A stretch of 64,000 nucleotides of DNA, from the NCBI GenBank assembly GCA_023400055.1, contig JAEXFN010000038.1, positions 186,001 through 250,000 of the forward strand, in the 5' to 3' direction. The notes below the pieces were generated by a model. That model was not told where the DNA came from, ran no database searches, and saw only the letters and a program-made list of their open reading frames with translations. Origin of the DNA: Bacillota bacterium (GTDB taxonomy: Bacteria > Bacillota > UBA4882 > UBA8346). Both the position numbers and the translations under genes were made by a program. Every line of letters begins with the position of its first letter. Within the stretch, counting starts at the first letter, position 1. Shown piece after piece: positions 32,705 to 42,671 of the stretch.

Positions 32705-34494
32705 GGCAAGGCCTCCGCTTTTCCGGCGTCATATTGTTGAGGAAGCGTCAACACCACCGACGTTCCGACCCCGATTTTGCTGCGGATGGTCAATCCGTAG
32801 CCGGAGCCGAAGTAGAGCTGAATTCTTTCCAGGACGTTTTTGACGCCGATCCCGTTAAACCGCGAAATGTCCTGATGGTCCTCGGTCAATAGTTTGGCGG
32901 CGGTGCTTTGGGCCATGCCGACGCCGTCGTCCAATACCTCCAGTTGCAGGTCAGCGCCGACAGCGGTGCCGTAGATGGCGATGGTGCCCCAGATCTTGCC
33001 CGCCGCCGGTTTGGGTTCAAAGCCATGGAAAATGGCGTTTTCAATCAGGGGTTGCAGTAACAGTTTGGGGATCAGACAATCGCGCAGGGATGCCGGGACC
33101 CGGACATTCAAGCGGATGGTGCGATCGGAACGGATCTCCTGGATATAAATATAGTCCTGGATGCATTTCAACTCGGCATCCAGAGGGATCAGCTCTTCCT
33201 TGCTGGAGATCGTCTGCTCCAACAAATGGACCAGGGCATTGACGGTCGGTTCGATTAACTCGGTTTTGCCGGCCCACAACAGGCACTTGATGGAGTTGAT
33301 CGTGTTATAAAGAAAGTGCGGTTTAATCTGCATTTGCAAGGCATGGAGCTCCGCCTTGCGCTTCTCTTCCTGCTCTTTGATGAGGGTATGGATGGTCTTC
33401 TCCAACTCGGCGATGATATTTTCGTATTCCTTAGTTAAAACGGTGACCTCGTCGGTGATGGCATTTTCCAATGAAGGATTGCTTTTAGCGGAATAATTTT
33501 TAATGCGTTTTTTCAAATTGATTAACGGCAAAGCGATTTTCCGGGAGATGATCAACGCCAGGCTGACGGTGAGGGAGAGGAACAGCACTGAAATGGCCAG
33601 GATTTGGAAGCCCAGATCGTTGATGTCTTTAAAAATGGTGGCCAACGGGGTCATGTTCAAGATGATCCAATCGGCCTTTTCGACCTTTTGATAAAGGCAC
33701 AGATATTTGATATGGTTTAGCCGGATGATTTGATGATTGTCGCCGCTACGGTCCAGCAGCTTTGAAAAAGGCTTCAGGTTGAGCCGCGATCCAATTAAAT
33801 TGCGGCTAGAATGGGAAATAATATTGCCGGCCGAATCGCAAATCAGGAAGATACTTTTGCGGTCCAGCGAATCTTGGTAGATATTGTGCAGGCACGATTC
33901 GTCGATCGAGAGTAAAAGCGTGCCGTAGTAATGCCGCGAAAACGGATCATGCAAAGTCTTTACCGCTGTAAAGACTTTTTTTGTTTTATCGATGAAACTC
34001 GGATGCGAACTCAGCCAAAAAATTCTTTGCTGATCCTGCCAGGCGCGGCGATACCAGTCAAACGACTGGAGACGGTTGAGATTGAGGCCGGTTTCGCCAT
34101 CCGGGCTATAGACGCAGCCATTGGTTCCCAGCAAGATGGTTTCATACTTTAGCCAATCATATGCAAATGAATATTTCCGGATTTGGGATTCGACCGTATC
34201 GATATTTTTCAGACGATCGAACGAATTATGATCATTACCGGTCAGATAATCTTCCAGTACCATATTGTGATCGAAGAGACTCACCACCGTAATGGCCTGA
34301 TCGATTAAGATGCCGATATTTTTGTGAATTTGCGTCAAAGTATACTGATTGGATTTCCTGATGTGAGCGGCAATGAGATTCTTGGCAGTGAAAAAGGATA
34401 AAAAGCCGATGAAAGACATTGAAAAAATTATCAATAGATTGGATAATAGCAACTTGCCAAAGATGCTTCTGGGAAAATGAATGAACCGGACCAT
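32701..34494 (-). CDS. YesM-type sensor histidine kinase
   Basis: Membrane sensor partnered with YesN, 597 aa. One N-terminal helix (about 12-36), a large extracytoplasmic dCache-like domain (to about 275), a second helix (about 280-305), HAMP, then a His_kinase domain with IKPHFLYNTINSIK (phospho-His) and an ATPase domain (PLIENAIFHGF, LDDGVGM, GIGVKNVLERI). This class, common next to carbohydrate ABC importers in Firmicutes, senses sugars or binding proteins outside the cell. Its location opposite the importer and sulfatases suggests a sulfated oligosaccharide signal. Confidence 0.92.
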   Translation of the reverse strand: MVRFIHFPRSIFGKLLLSNLLIIFSMSFIGFLSFFTAKNLIAAHIRKSNQYTLTQIHKNIGILIDQAITVVSLFDHNMVLEDYLTGNDHNSFDRLKNIDTVESQIRKYSFAYDWLKYETILLGTNGCVYSPDGETGLNLNRLQSFDWYRRAWQDQQRIFWLSSHPSFIDKTKKVFTAVKTLHDPFSRHYYGTLLLSIDESCLHNIYQDSLDRKSIFLICDSAGNIISHSSRNLIGSRLNLKPFSKLLDRSGDNHQIIRLNHIKYLCLYQKVEKADWIILNMTPLATIFKDINDLGFQILAISVLFLSLTVSLALIISRKIALPLINLKKRIKNYSAKSNPSLENAITDEVTVLTKEYENIIAELEKTIHTLIKEQEEKRKAELHALQMQIKPHFLYNTINSIKCLLWAGKTELIEPTVNALVHLLEQTISSKEELIPLDAELKCIQDYIYIQEIRSDRTIRLNVRVPASLRDCLIPKLLLQPLIENAIFHGFEPKPAAGKIWGTIAIYGTAVGADLQLEVLDDGVGMAQSTAAKLLTEDHQDISRFNGIGVKNVLERIQLYFGSGYGLTIRSKIGVGTSVVLTLPQQYDAGKAEALP

Positions 34495-34881
34495 GACAAG
34501 TTCTCCCGCAGTTCTAACATTACGCGTTAAATTAATATTAACAAAAAGCGGTCCTTTTGTCTAATTGGGTTCTTTTGGAGATAAGCGGGCCAAAGGTAGC
34601 GAAAGGATCCGGAAAATACAATTTTTTACGAAAATTGACCAATATTGTCGGCATCGCTCTTTTCCGACGGGGAATCTGGGCGGCCAGGTCACCAATATCG
34701 ACGGAATCCGGCCCAATTTTATCCGTTCAAATCGGGCGCCGCTTCGGATAAGATTACATTATGATTACAGATATTTTAATAAATAGCGGCTTTATAAGAT
34801 TCGATGATTGGAGGTGGCCCTTGATTTTGGATTAATACGGAAAACATGATAAAAGCATTAAAAGTCAGGGAGGTTTAGTCA
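34495..34881. other. divergent control region between yesM-type and binding-protein genes
   Basis: No gene is supported here. The region must hold the promoters for the leftward YesMN pair and the rightward transport/sulfatase operon. A weak leftward candidate is TTGTTA-16 bp-TAATGT at about 34522-34549, beside the AT palindrome TTAATATTAA. No YesN operator can be named by eye. Confidence 0.4.
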
Positions 34882-36159
34882 ATGAAGAAATTGATGTGCG
34901 GTTTATTCTCTTTATTAATTCTGGGTGTAATCGTTGCGAATTCCAGTCCCGCCATTTTTGCCGAGACCAAAGCGCCCGTGACCATTTCTTTCTGGTTTCC
35001 GGGCGCCGATAAAGTCAATGATTCATACTTTGGGGAGGCGGCGAAGGAATTTGAAAAAACGCACCCGCAAATTAAGGTGGAAGTAACGGTTTTACCGGCC
35101 ACCCAAGCCGATGTCGATCTGAAATTAAATGCCGCTTTGCTGGCGGGTACCTATCCCGATGTTTTATCGGCCTATCTTGCCAATATCGGAACGCGCGGCA
35201 CGCAAGGCGAGTTTTATCCGCTGGATCGATACATCCGGAGCTGGAGCGATCGCGGCGATATTTATGAAAGTGTCTATAATATCGGCAAATATAATAAGAA
35301 AATCCTCGGCTTGGGCTATTATCCCACTCCCGAGGTTTTGGTTTATCGCAAAGACTTCTTTAAAGAAGCGAAACTGGATCCGAATCATCCGCCGGCCAAC
35401 TGGGAAGAACTGGCCGCCTATGCCAACAAGCTGACGGTCCGCGATAATAACAACAACGTGGTCCGGGCCGGCCTGGACATCCCGGCGATTAACAGCAACG
35501 TCTTTATGAAACCTTTCTTCCGCCAAAACGGGGCATGGGTTATCGATGAGAAAAAAGGCCGGCCGATGCTGGATGATCCGAAAATGATCAGCGCCTTGGA
35601 TTTTATCATCAAACTGAAAAACGAGAATGTCAGCATTCCCTACAATTATCAGAAGAAAGAAAGTATCCCGTTCCAATACGGCAAAAGCGCCATGTCGTTC
35701 CTGCAACCGACGCAGATCATCAAACTGTTGGAGTCCGATCCCGCTTTAAAGGATAAAGTGGGTTTGGCCCCGGTATTGACCGGTAAGAAAAAGTCAGCCT
35801 TCTGCGGATACCGGTTGTTTGTGATTGGCAATTCATCCAAACACAAAAATGAAGCCTGGGAATTTATCAAATTCATGATGTCCAAGGATCAAATGCGGGT
35901 CCGTTATACGGAATTAAAAACTCCGGTGGTTCGGAAATCGCTGGAAGACGAATTTGTGAAAGCGGATCCTTCTTTTAATAAAGTATTGATGGACTATGTC
36001 AAATTCGGTCAGGGCGATAATGTCATCGCCTGGAACACACTGGCGGTCAAATATATTCACCAGGCCTATGAAGAAGTCTACAACGGCAGGAAAACTGCGG
36101 CCCAAGCCCTCAAGGACGCCCAAAGGAATTTGCTGACGGAGCTTAAGAATACTAACTAG
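34882..36159 (+). CDS. carbohydrate ABC importer binding protein 1
   Basis: Extracytoplasmic solute-binding protein of the sugar (UgpB/MalE-like) family, 425 aa. A signal peptide (about 1-27, ending AIFA) is followed by VTISFWFPGADKVNDSYFGEAAKEFEKTHPQIKVEVTVLP, the family's N-terminal lobe. GGGAGG precedes the ATG. It is the first gene of the rightward operon. It is clearly paralogous to the next gene (about two thirds identical by eye). Substrate expected from context: a sulfated oligosaccharide. Confidence 0.9.
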   Translation: MKKLMCGLFSLLILGVIVANSSPAIFAETKAPVTISFWFPGADKVNDSYFGEAAKEFEKTHPQIKVEVTVLPATQADVDLKLNAALLAGTYPDVLSAYLANIGTRGTQGEFYPLDRYIRSWSDRGDIYESVYNIGKYNKKILGLGYYPTPEVLVYRKDFFKEAKLDPNHPPANWEELAAYANKLTVRDNNNNVVRAGLDIPAINSNVFMKPFFRQNGAWVIDEKKGRPMLDDPKMISALDFIIKLKNENVSIPYNYQKKESIPFQYGKSAMSFLQPTQIIKLLESDPALKDKVGLAPVLTGKKKSAFCGYRLFVIGNSSKHKNEAWEFIKFMMSKDQMRVRYTELKTPVVRKSLEDEFVKADPSFNKVLMDYVKFGQGDNVIAWNTLAVKYIHQAYEEVYNGRKTAAQALKDAQRNLLTELKNTN

Positions 36160-36233
36160 ATCCAAAAGGCGGGACGGGAGTTAGAAATTGCTTGCTCGTC
36201 TTCGCAAAAACTTAAATTTTGGGAGGGTATGTG

Positions 36234-37514
36234 ATGAAAAAAATACTTTTCGGCCTGTTCATTTTCTTGTTTGCGTCCGTAATCATTATAACCTCTAATC
36301 CGGCGGTCTTCGCTGCCAAGACCAAAGCGCCGGTGACCATTACTTTTTGGTTTCCGAGCTCCGACAAAATGATCAATGCCTATTTTTTCGATGCCGCGAA
36401 AGCGTTTGAAAAAACTCACCCTCAAGTCAACGTGGATGTCACGGCCTTACCCCCGAGTCAAGCTGATGTAGATCTCAAATTGAATGCCGCGGTGCTAAGC
36501 GGGACTTATCCTGATGTTCAATCCTCAATGCTTACTGCTATCGGGACGAGAGGCGCGCTGGGTGAGTTTTATCCGTTAGACAGGCTTGTTTCACGATGGA
36601 GCGATAAGGCGGATATTTACCAAAATGTTTATCCGATTGGCAAATATAAGGGCAAATTGCTGGGCCTTGGTTTTTATCCCAATCCGAATGTATTAGCCTA
36701 CCGGAAAGATTTCTTTAAAGAGGCTGGCTTGGATCCAAATCATCCTCCGGCGAACTGGGATGAACTCGCCGCCTATGCTAAAAAATTGACGGTACGTGAT
36801 GGGAATAATGTAATCCGGGCCGGCTTTGACATCCCGGCTTTGAATGGGACTGTGTTTATTAAACCGTTTTGCCGGCAAAACGGAGCGGTTGTGATTGATG
36901 ATAAAAGAGAAAAACCAATGCTGGATGATTCCAAAATGGTTGGCGCCTTTGAGTATCTCATGAAATTAAAAAATGAAAATGTCAGTAACCCCTATGACTT
37001 TCTGAAGAAAGACAGTATTCCGTTTGTATACGGAAAAAGCGCGATGTCATTCATGGATCCTTCCCAAGTTATCGGATTACTGAATTCCAATCCCGATTTG
37101 AAGGATAAGATCGCTTTGGCTCCGGTGTTAACCGGACCGAAAAAGAAGTCCGGTTATTGTGCGTATCGCTTGTTTACGATTAGCAATTCGTCTAAACATA
37201 AGAATGAAGCCTGGGAATTTATTAAATTCATGATGTCCAAAGAACAAATGCAGGATCGCTATGTGAATTTGAAAATTCCTCCCGTCTGGCAATCAATGGA
37301 GAAAGATTATATTGCCAAGGATCCTGCATTTAACGGTGTAATTATGGATTATGTCAGAAATGGTCAAGGCGATAATGTGATCGCTTGGAATACGCTAGCT
37401 ACCAAATATCTCTATCTGGCTTGGGAGGAAGCATATAACGGCAGAAAGACACCGGCACGGGCGCTGAAGGATGCGCAAGCAGGCTTACTCAATGAGCTGA
37501 AGAGTATAAAATGA
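36234..37514 (+). CDS. carbohydrate ABC importer binding protein 2 (tandem paralogue)
   Basis: A 426-aa copy of the preceding binding protein with the same layout: signal peptide to about 29, VTITFWFPSSDKMINAYFFDAAKAFEKTHPQVNVDVTALP, and conserved blocks YRKDFFKEAGLDPNHPPANWDELAAYAKKLTVRD and SSKHKNEAWEFIKFMMSK. Its third positions are visibly more A/T-rich than in copy 1, so the duplicates have different histories or drift. GGGAGGG lies 8 nt before the ATG at 36234. Two binding proteins with one permease pair suggest a widened substrate range. Confidence 0.9.
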   Translation: MKKILFGLFIFLFASVIIITSNPAVFAAKTKAPVTITFWFPSSDKMINAYFFDAAKAFEKTHPQVNVDVTALPPSQADVDLKLNAAVLSGTYPDVQSSMLTAIGTRGALGEFYPLDRLVSRWSDKADIYQNVYPIGKYKGKLLGLGFYPNPNVLAYRKDFFKEAGLDPNHPPANWDELAAYAKKLTVRDGNNVIRAGFDIPALNGTVFIKPFCRQNGAVVIDDKREKPMLDDSKMVGAFEYLMKLKNENVSNPYDFLKKDSIPFVYGKSAMSFMDPSQVIGLLNSNPDLKDKIALAPVLTGPKKKSGYCAYRLFTISNSSKHKNEAWEFIKFMMSKEQMQDRYVNLKIPPVWQSMEKDYIAKDPAFNGVIMDYVRNGQGDNVIAWNTLATKYLYLAWEEAYNGRKTPARALKDAQAGLLNELKSIK

Positions 37515-37535
37515 TACCAAGCTAAGGTCATGCCG

Positions 37536-37567
37536 AAGGGCTTATGTTTAAGCCATAAGCCCTTTTC
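37536..37567 (+). terminator. attenuating terminator between binding proteins and permeases
   Basis: AAGGGCTTATG (37536-37546) pairs perfectly with CATAAGCCCTT (37554-37564) around a 7-nt loop, followed by TTT. It would let binding-protein mRNA exceed permease mRNA. Confidence 0.78.
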
Positions 37568-37594
37568 TGACATTTAACGTTAGGGAGTAACTTT

Positions 37595-38494
37595 ATGAAC
37601 AAAACGGAAAAATTTAAATATTCTAAATTAAGTCAAGACAATATCGGATATTGGATGATCGCCCCTTTTTACATTTTTTTATTGATATTTGTAGTATTGC
37701 CGATCATATTTAATATATTTTTTAGCTTTACCAATTATAACCTAAGAGATTGCGATTTTGTCGGTTTAAAAAATTATGTGCGCCTGTTCTCGGATGGAAC
37801 GTTTTTGATTTCGATGAAGAATACCTTTGTCTACACCCTTTTCACGTTGATTTTAAATATGGTGTTGGGGCTTGGGTCAGCTCTGGCGATCAACAAGAAA
37901 TTGCTCGGATTGAAATTCTTTCAGACCAGCTTTTATATGCCGTATGTCATGTCGATGGTAGGGGTTTCCATGATTTGGCTATGGATGTATGATCCTTCCG
38001 TCGGTATTTTTAACCAAGTAATGAATTTTCTCGGGATGCCGATCCAGCAGTGGCTCTACGATGCTAATTTGGCGATGTTCTGCATTATTTTAATGAGCGT
38101 TTGGAAATCCATCGGTTATTTTATGGTGATCTATTTGGCGGGTTTACAGGGTATCCCGGCTTACCTTTATGAAGCGGCAACGCTCGACGGCGCGAATGCC
38201 TGGAAGCAATTTCGCAATATTACCCTGCCCATGTTGCAACCGATCACCTTTTTTCTGTTTGTGACCGGGATTATCAATTGTTTTAAAGTATTCGAACAGG
38301 TTCAGATTTTAACCAATGGCGGGCCGATGAATGCAACCACGACAATTGTCCATCAGATCTATAACCGCGGTTTCATTGAATTTCAACTGGGTTATGCCGC
38401 CACGTTAGCCATTGTTTTATTGGCGGTTATCTGTATCGTTACTTTATTAAACTTTAAGTACGGCAAGCAAGGTCATGATTTGGATGTAGGGTGA
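37595..38494 (+). CDS. carbohydrate ABC importer permease (MalF/UgpA-like)
   Basis: First membrane subunit, 299 aa with six helices. Family signature YLAGLQGIPAYLYEAATLDGANAWKQFRNITLPMLQP is the EAA loop that docks the ATPase. The N-terminal WMIAPFYIFLLIFVVLPIIFNIFFSFTNYN and the end FQLGYAATLAIVLLAVI also match. GGGAG precedes the ATG. It pairs with the gene 10 bp downstream. Confidence 0.91.
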   Translation: MNKTEKFKYSKLSQDNIGYWMIAPFYIFLLIFVVLPIIFNIFFSFTNYNLRDCDFVGLKNYVRLFSDGTFLISMKNTFVYTLFTLILNMVLGLGSALAINKKLLGLKFFQTSFYMPYVMSMVGVSMIWLWMYDPSVGIFNQVMNFLGMPIQQWLYDANLAMFCIILMSVWKSIGYFMVIYLAGLQGIPAYLYEAATLDGANAWKQFRNITLPMLQPITFFLFVTGIINCFKVFEQVQILTNGGPMNATTTIVHQIYNRGFIEFQLGYAATLAIVLLAVICIVTLLNFKYGKQGHDLDVG

Positions 38495-38504
38495 GGGAGA
38501 GACG

Positions 38505-39368
38505 ATGGAAAATAAACGAGCTAAGTATCTGATATCGGCGACCATGTTCATATTGTCTTTAGTTATGCTTTTCCCTTTTTTTTTAATGGTAATGACGTCA
38601 TTGAAAACAATGGCTGAGATTCAAAACAGTACGTTCGTCTTGATTCCCAAACATTTCAATTTTATCAACTATTATGACGCGATGCTCCGGGGAAATTGGG
38701 GCCGTTACTTTTTTAATTCTTTATTGGTTACGGTAGTAACCACGCTGGTCAGTCTGGTCATCAATTCGATGGCCGGTTACGCTTTTGCCCGGTTACACTT
38801 CCGGGGCCGCGATACGCTGTTCGTGATCGCCTTAATCGGCATGATGGTTCCGCAGCAGGTCACGATGGTTCCCTTGTTCATTATCTTAAAGAACTTTCCG
38901 TTGGTGGGCGGCAATGATCTTTTGGGCCAGGGCGGTATGGGTTGGGTCAATTCATACATGGGAATGATCTTACCCTACATCGCCGGAGCCTTCGGTGTAT
39001 TTTTATTCCGTCAGTTTTATTTAAATTTTCCGGGATCGTTGGATGACGCGGCGGCTATCGACGGCCTGAATAAATTTCAAACTTTCTTAAAAATCTATGT
39101 TCCACTGGGAAAACCGATCTTTGCGACGTTAGCGGTGTTCAAAGCGACTACGACCTGGAGCGAATATTCCTGGCCGTTGGTCATTACGAACAATGATGTC
39201 ATGAAAACGGTTCAACTGGCGTTGACGATGTTTAGGGATGAATCCACCGTAATTTGGAATCAGATGATGGCGGCCACCACTTTAACCTCCTTGCCGTTGA
39301 TTATCGCGTTTCTCTTTGCCCAACGTTATTTCGTACAGGGGATTGTAAATACCGGGATGAAGGGATGA
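38505..39368 (+). CDS. carbohydrate ABC importer permease (MalG/UgpE-like)
   Basis: Second membrane subunit, 287 aa with six helices. It shows MVPLFIILKNFPLVG, then FLFRQFYLNFPGSLDDAAAIDGLNKFQTFLKIYVPLGKPIFATLAVF, the EAA motif. GGGAG lies upstream of the ATG. No ATPase gene follows anywhere in the locus, so the importer must use a shared MsmK/UgpC-type ATPase encoded elsewhere, as many Firmicute sugar importers do. Confidence 0.91.
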   Translation: MENKRAKYLISATMFILSLVMLFPFFLMVMTSLKTMAEIQNSTFVLIPKHFNFINYYDAMLRGNWGRYFFNSLLVTVVTTLVSLVINSMAGYAFARLHFRGRDTLFVIALIGMMVPQQVTMVPLFIILKNFPLVGGNDLLGQGGMGWVNSYMGMILPYIAGAFGVFLFRQFYLNFPGSLDDAAAIDGLNKFQTFLKIYVPLGKPIFATLAVFKATTTWSEYSWPLVITNNDVMKTVQLALTMFRDESTVIWNQMMAATTLTSLPLIIAFLFAQRYFVQGIVNTGMKG

Positions 39369-39375
39369 GCATTTA

Positions 39376-40875
39376 ATGAAGGCCATTGTATTTATGTTCG
39401 ACAGTGTAAATCGGCGCTATCTGCCATCCTATGGTAACGATTGGGTTCAAACTCCCAATCTGGACAGATTGGCAAGGCGTTCGGTGATTTTTGACAATCA
39501 TTGGGTAGGATCGGCGCCTTGCATACCGGCCAGAAGAGATATGCTAACCGGCAGGTTGAACTTTCTCGAACGTAATTGGGGACCGATCGAACCGTTTGAT
39601 TATACGTTGCCCCAAGCGCTGCGGGAACATGGCGTTTATACCCATATGGTAACCGATCATTATCATTATTTACGAACCGGGGGAGAAAATTACTGCCAGC
39701 TGTTTAATACGTGGGAATGTATTCGCGGCCAAGAAAATGATCCTTGGGTGTCCAGAGTTAATCGAAACGAGACTCCGCCCCATTATGGAATATATTCGCC
39801 CCAGTATGGATTAAATCGAACCAGATTTCAGCGGGAAAGCGATTATCCGAGCCCGATGACTTTACAGGCGGCCGCAGATTGGTTGGAAAACAATCGGGAT
39901 GCCGATAACTACCTGCTATGGGTGGAGGTATTTGATCCGCACGAACCGTTTGACAGCCCTTCCGAGTATCGCGATAAGTATCACGATGAATATGACGGCC
40001 TTTTATATGAGTGGCCGGAATATGGGAAGGTAAATGTTCCCGAGCCCGCTTTGGAGCATATTCGAAAACGATACGCGGCATTGTTAACAATGACCGACCA
40101 CTGGCTCGGTAAGGTTTTGGACGTCATCGATAAAAATCAGCTTTGGGATGATACGTTAATCGCTTTTACCACGGATCACGGTTACATGCTCGGGGAACAT
40201 GAATTTATGGCCAAAAATTATATGCCGGCTTTCAATGAAGTATTTCATATTCCATTGATGCTTCATCTTCCCCATGACCAAAATAGTGGTACCCGGATAA
40301 CCGCGCTTACGCAAAACATCGATCTGCTCCCTACCTTATTGGATTATTTTAAAATCGATCCGGGTTGTTGCCACAATAAACTTCATGGCCAATCCTGGAT
40401 GCCGTTACTTACCGATGAGGCCGAAAAAATCAGGGAATATGCCATCTATGGGTATTTTGGCAGAGATGTAAACATTACCGATGGGCATTACACCTATTTC
40501 CGTTCGGCCTGCCGGGAGAGTAATGATCCTTTAAATTTTTATACAGCAATGCCTACGACTTTAAGACAGTTCTTAAACAGTGATAGTTTGGCCGACTTAT
40601 CTAAAGTGGCAATGGGTCGCTTTCTCGCCTGGACTCCTTATCCGGTCTATAGAATTCCCGGGAATATTATTAAGTTTCCTGTTGAAAGCCAGGCATTCGA
40701 CAGTCGGGGGCAATATCTCCAAAATTTATTGTTTAACATCAAAAATGATTACGCTCAGAATCAACCTATCGACGATCCGGAGCTTGAGACTGAATTATGT
40801 CAAGCGTTGGTTGAGACCATGCGGCAGCATGACACCCCCGCGGAACAGTTGGAACGGTTGGGACTTACGGAATAG
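39376..40875 (+). CDS. cytoplasmic formylglycine sulfatase 1
   Basis: Hydrolyses a sulfate ester. In 499 aa: metal-binding start AIVFMFDSVNRRYLPSYG; the maturation motif Cys49-Ile-Pro-Ala-Arg53 followed by RDMLTGR; WVEVFDPHEPFDSP; TTDHGYMLGEHEF with Asp-His metal/sulfate ligands; and a C-terminal subdomain that includes PIDDPELETELCQAL. There is no signal peptide, so it acts in the cytosol after uptake of the sulfated sugar. Cys (not Ser) in the motif suits the anaerobic maturase at 46080. It follows the permease gene directly (7 bp). Confidence 0.92.
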   Translation: MKAIVFMFDSVNRRYLPSYGNDWVQTPNLDRLARRSVIFDNHWVGSAPCIPARRDMLTGRLNFLERNWGPIEPFDYTLPQALREHGVYTHMVTDHYHYLRTGGENYCQLFNTWECIRGQENDPWVSRVNRNETPPHYGIYSPQYGLNRTRFQRESDYPSPMTLQAAADWLENNRDADNYLLWVEVFDPHEPFDSPSEYRDKYHDEYDGLLYEWPEYGKVNVPEPALEHIRKRYAALLTMTDHWLGKVLDVIDKNQLWDDTLIAFTTDHGYMLGEHEFMAKNYMPAFNEVFHIPLMLHLPHDQNSGTRITALTQNIDLLPTLLDYFKIDPGCCHNKLHGQSWMPLLTDEAEKIREYAIYGYFGRDVNITDGHYTYFRSACRESNDPLNFYTAMPTTLRQFLNSDSLADLSKVAMGRFLAWTPYPVYRIPGNIIKFPVESQAFDSRGQYLQNLLFNIKNDYAQNQPIDDPELETELCQALVETMRQHDTPAEQLERLGLTE

Positions 40876-40968
40876 ACTGATAAGTTGTCCATGGGCTCCT
40901 GCTAAGGGAATCAATTGAACCGGCTTGGCTCCATTGAGCAACGGGGATTAAACATTTGGAGGTGGGCA

Positions 40969-42408
40969 GTGAACATCCTAATTATCATGTCGGATGAACA
41001 TTCATATCAAGCAATGAGTTGTGCAGGACACCCTATCGTCAAAACACCGGCGTTGGATCGGTTGGCTTCCGAGGGCGTCTCATTCACCAACTGTTATACT
41101 CCCTGCCCGTTGTGTGTGCCGGCCCGCGCCAGCGCTTTTACAGGATATTTTGTGAACCGACTGGGTACTTGGGATAATGCCACGCCTTATGACGGCCGGG
41201 TTAAGGGGCTTTTCGAACGAGTGACGGAGCATGGCTATCCGTTTACCGGAGTTGGCAAATTTCATTTTCATCCGCAGGGAACCTTTCCAGGGCTTCAGGA
41301 TCACGGATTGGGTGAGTATGATGAGCGACCGGATTTGAGCGGTTTGTTCCGGCAACGCGATATCCCGAGACCGACGGGGAAGAAACGCTTTGAACAGATT
41401 AAACCGCGCGAGTCGGAATCGAAAGATGACCAAGCCTTAGATTTCGTTTTAGATTGGCTGGCACAAAAAGAGCGAAATGGCCCGCCCTGGGTCTTGTATG
41501 TCGGTTTTAACCAACCCCATTTCCCCTTTTATTATCAACCAAAATATTGGAATACCTATGATAAGTTGGTCGTTAATATTCCGCCGGTGGCTCAAGCGCC
41601 GTTTGATGAACTCAACGAACCGTTAAAGGTGCTACGAAGGCATTTTAACGGGGATCAAGTCGATATCGAGACCATCCGAAAAGCGCATGTGGGATATTAT
41701 TCTTTAATCAGTGAAATGGATCAACATGTGGGACAAATCCTGAATGCTTTGGACGACCGGGGACTGGCCAAGGATACTTTGGTGATTTATACCTCCGATC
41801 ATGGTGAACAGCTCGGACATCACGGTTTATGGTGGAAATGCTGCATGTATGAGGAATCCTCGCATATCCCATTCTTGATGAAAGGGCCGGGCCTGCCGCG
41901 GGGGATGCGGATTAACCACTGCATTTCCTTGATTGATCTTTTACCAACCGTCTGCGATTATTTGCGGGTACCTGTTCCCGAGGGATTGCAGGGTGCCAGC
42001 CTGGTGCCGCTGATTAATGGAAATAGCGATAGTTATCCCAGAGATTTTGCTTTCAGTGAATATCACGCCCACGGTATGCTGACCGGAATGTTCATGATCC
42101 GTTGGCAACAATGGAAATACGTTCACTATGTGGGGTTTGAAGGCCAGTTATTCGATCTCGAGGAAGACCCTGAAGAAATGAATAACTTGGTTCCGGCCGC
42201 CAAATATCACCCGCAAATTCAAACGGTGATCGCAGTGTGTCAAAAACGACTTTATAGTATTTGCGATCCCGAGGAAGTGAGCCGAAGGGCCTTCGAATTT
42301 CAGGCCAAGATGCTTCAAACCACCGGATTGCAAAACGTAGTGGATTTTGATGATCAAATTTCCGCTTTCTTCCCGGAGTATCAAGCTTCCATTATTAAGG
42401 GGAAGTAA
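40969..42408 (+). CDS. cytoplasmic formylglycine sulfatase 2
   Basis: Sulfatase of 479 aa. It begins with MNILIIMSDEHSYQAMSCAGHP (Asp9 metal ligand) and has the CPLCVPARASAFTG block with Cys49-Val-Pro-Ala-Arg53, GFNQPHFPFYYQPKY, YTSDHGEQLGHHGLWWKCCMYEESSHIPF, and a C-terminal LFDLEEDPEEMNNLV. The GTG start at 40969 is chosen because TTGGAGG lies 6 nt upstream; the frame is open 54 bp further. No signal peptide. It is only distantly similar to sulfatase 1, so it probably attacks a different sulfate position. Confidence 0.91.
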   Translation: MNILIIMSDEHSYQAMSCAGHPIVKTPALDRLASEGVSFTNCYTPCPLCVPARASAFTGYFVNRLGTWDNATPYDGRVKGLFERVTEHGYPFTGVGKFHFHPQGTFPGLQDHGLGEYDERPDLSGLFRQRDIPRPTGKKRFEQIKPRESESKDDQALDFVLDWLAQKERNGPPWVLYVGFNQPHFPFYYQPKYWNTYDKLVVNIPPVAQAPFDELNEPLKVLRRHFNGDQVDIETIRKAHVGYYSLISEMDQHVGQILNALDDRGLAKDTLVIYTSDHGEQLGHHGLWWKCCMYEESSHIPFLMKGPGLPRGMRINHCISLIDLLPTVCDYLRVPVPEGLQGASLVPLINGNSDSYPRDFAFSEYHAHGMLTGMFMIRWQQWKYVHYVGFEGQLFDLEEDPEEMNNLVPAAKYHPQIQTVIAVCQKRLYSICDPEEVSRRAFEFQAKMLQTTGLQNVVDFDDQISAFFPEYQASIIKGK

Positions 42409-42475
42409 AACAATAAGAATTCGGCCAAAATTCAATTGTAATTTCATTTTGTCCTCGACAATTTAGCAAAAAAGA

Positions 42476-42630
42476 ATGGCATCGCTCGAAAGAATGGGGT
42501 CCGTTTTAAACGGAATTTCCGTTCGATTCGAACCGGCGATGATAAACGATCCGGAAGAATCACGCCACGCCGCCGTTCGGCATCCTGAGATAGTACGAGA
42601 ACTTGCGCGAGCTCTGGCAACAGATATCAG
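42476..42630 (+). pseudogene. possible C-terminal remnant of a sulfatase
   Basis: Between sulfatases 2 and 3 a short frame reads INDPEESRHAAVRHPEIV then RELARALATD. This resembles the end of sulfatases (typically L.NDPEE..NLA..HPEIV..L...L). Nothing sulfatase-like precedes it in any frame, so it would be the leftover of a deleted fourth gene in the row. The similarity is short and could be chance; no ribosome binding site supports expression. Confidence 0.4.
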
Positions 42631-42671
42631 GAACGAACATTTTGCGATAGTAATGAGAGAGGGAGTATTTG

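Noticed and set aside
34557..34786. Short open frames between the YesM-type gene and binding protein 1
   Set aside because: Two overlapping frames, no ribosome binding site, no protein-like composition; best treated as control region.
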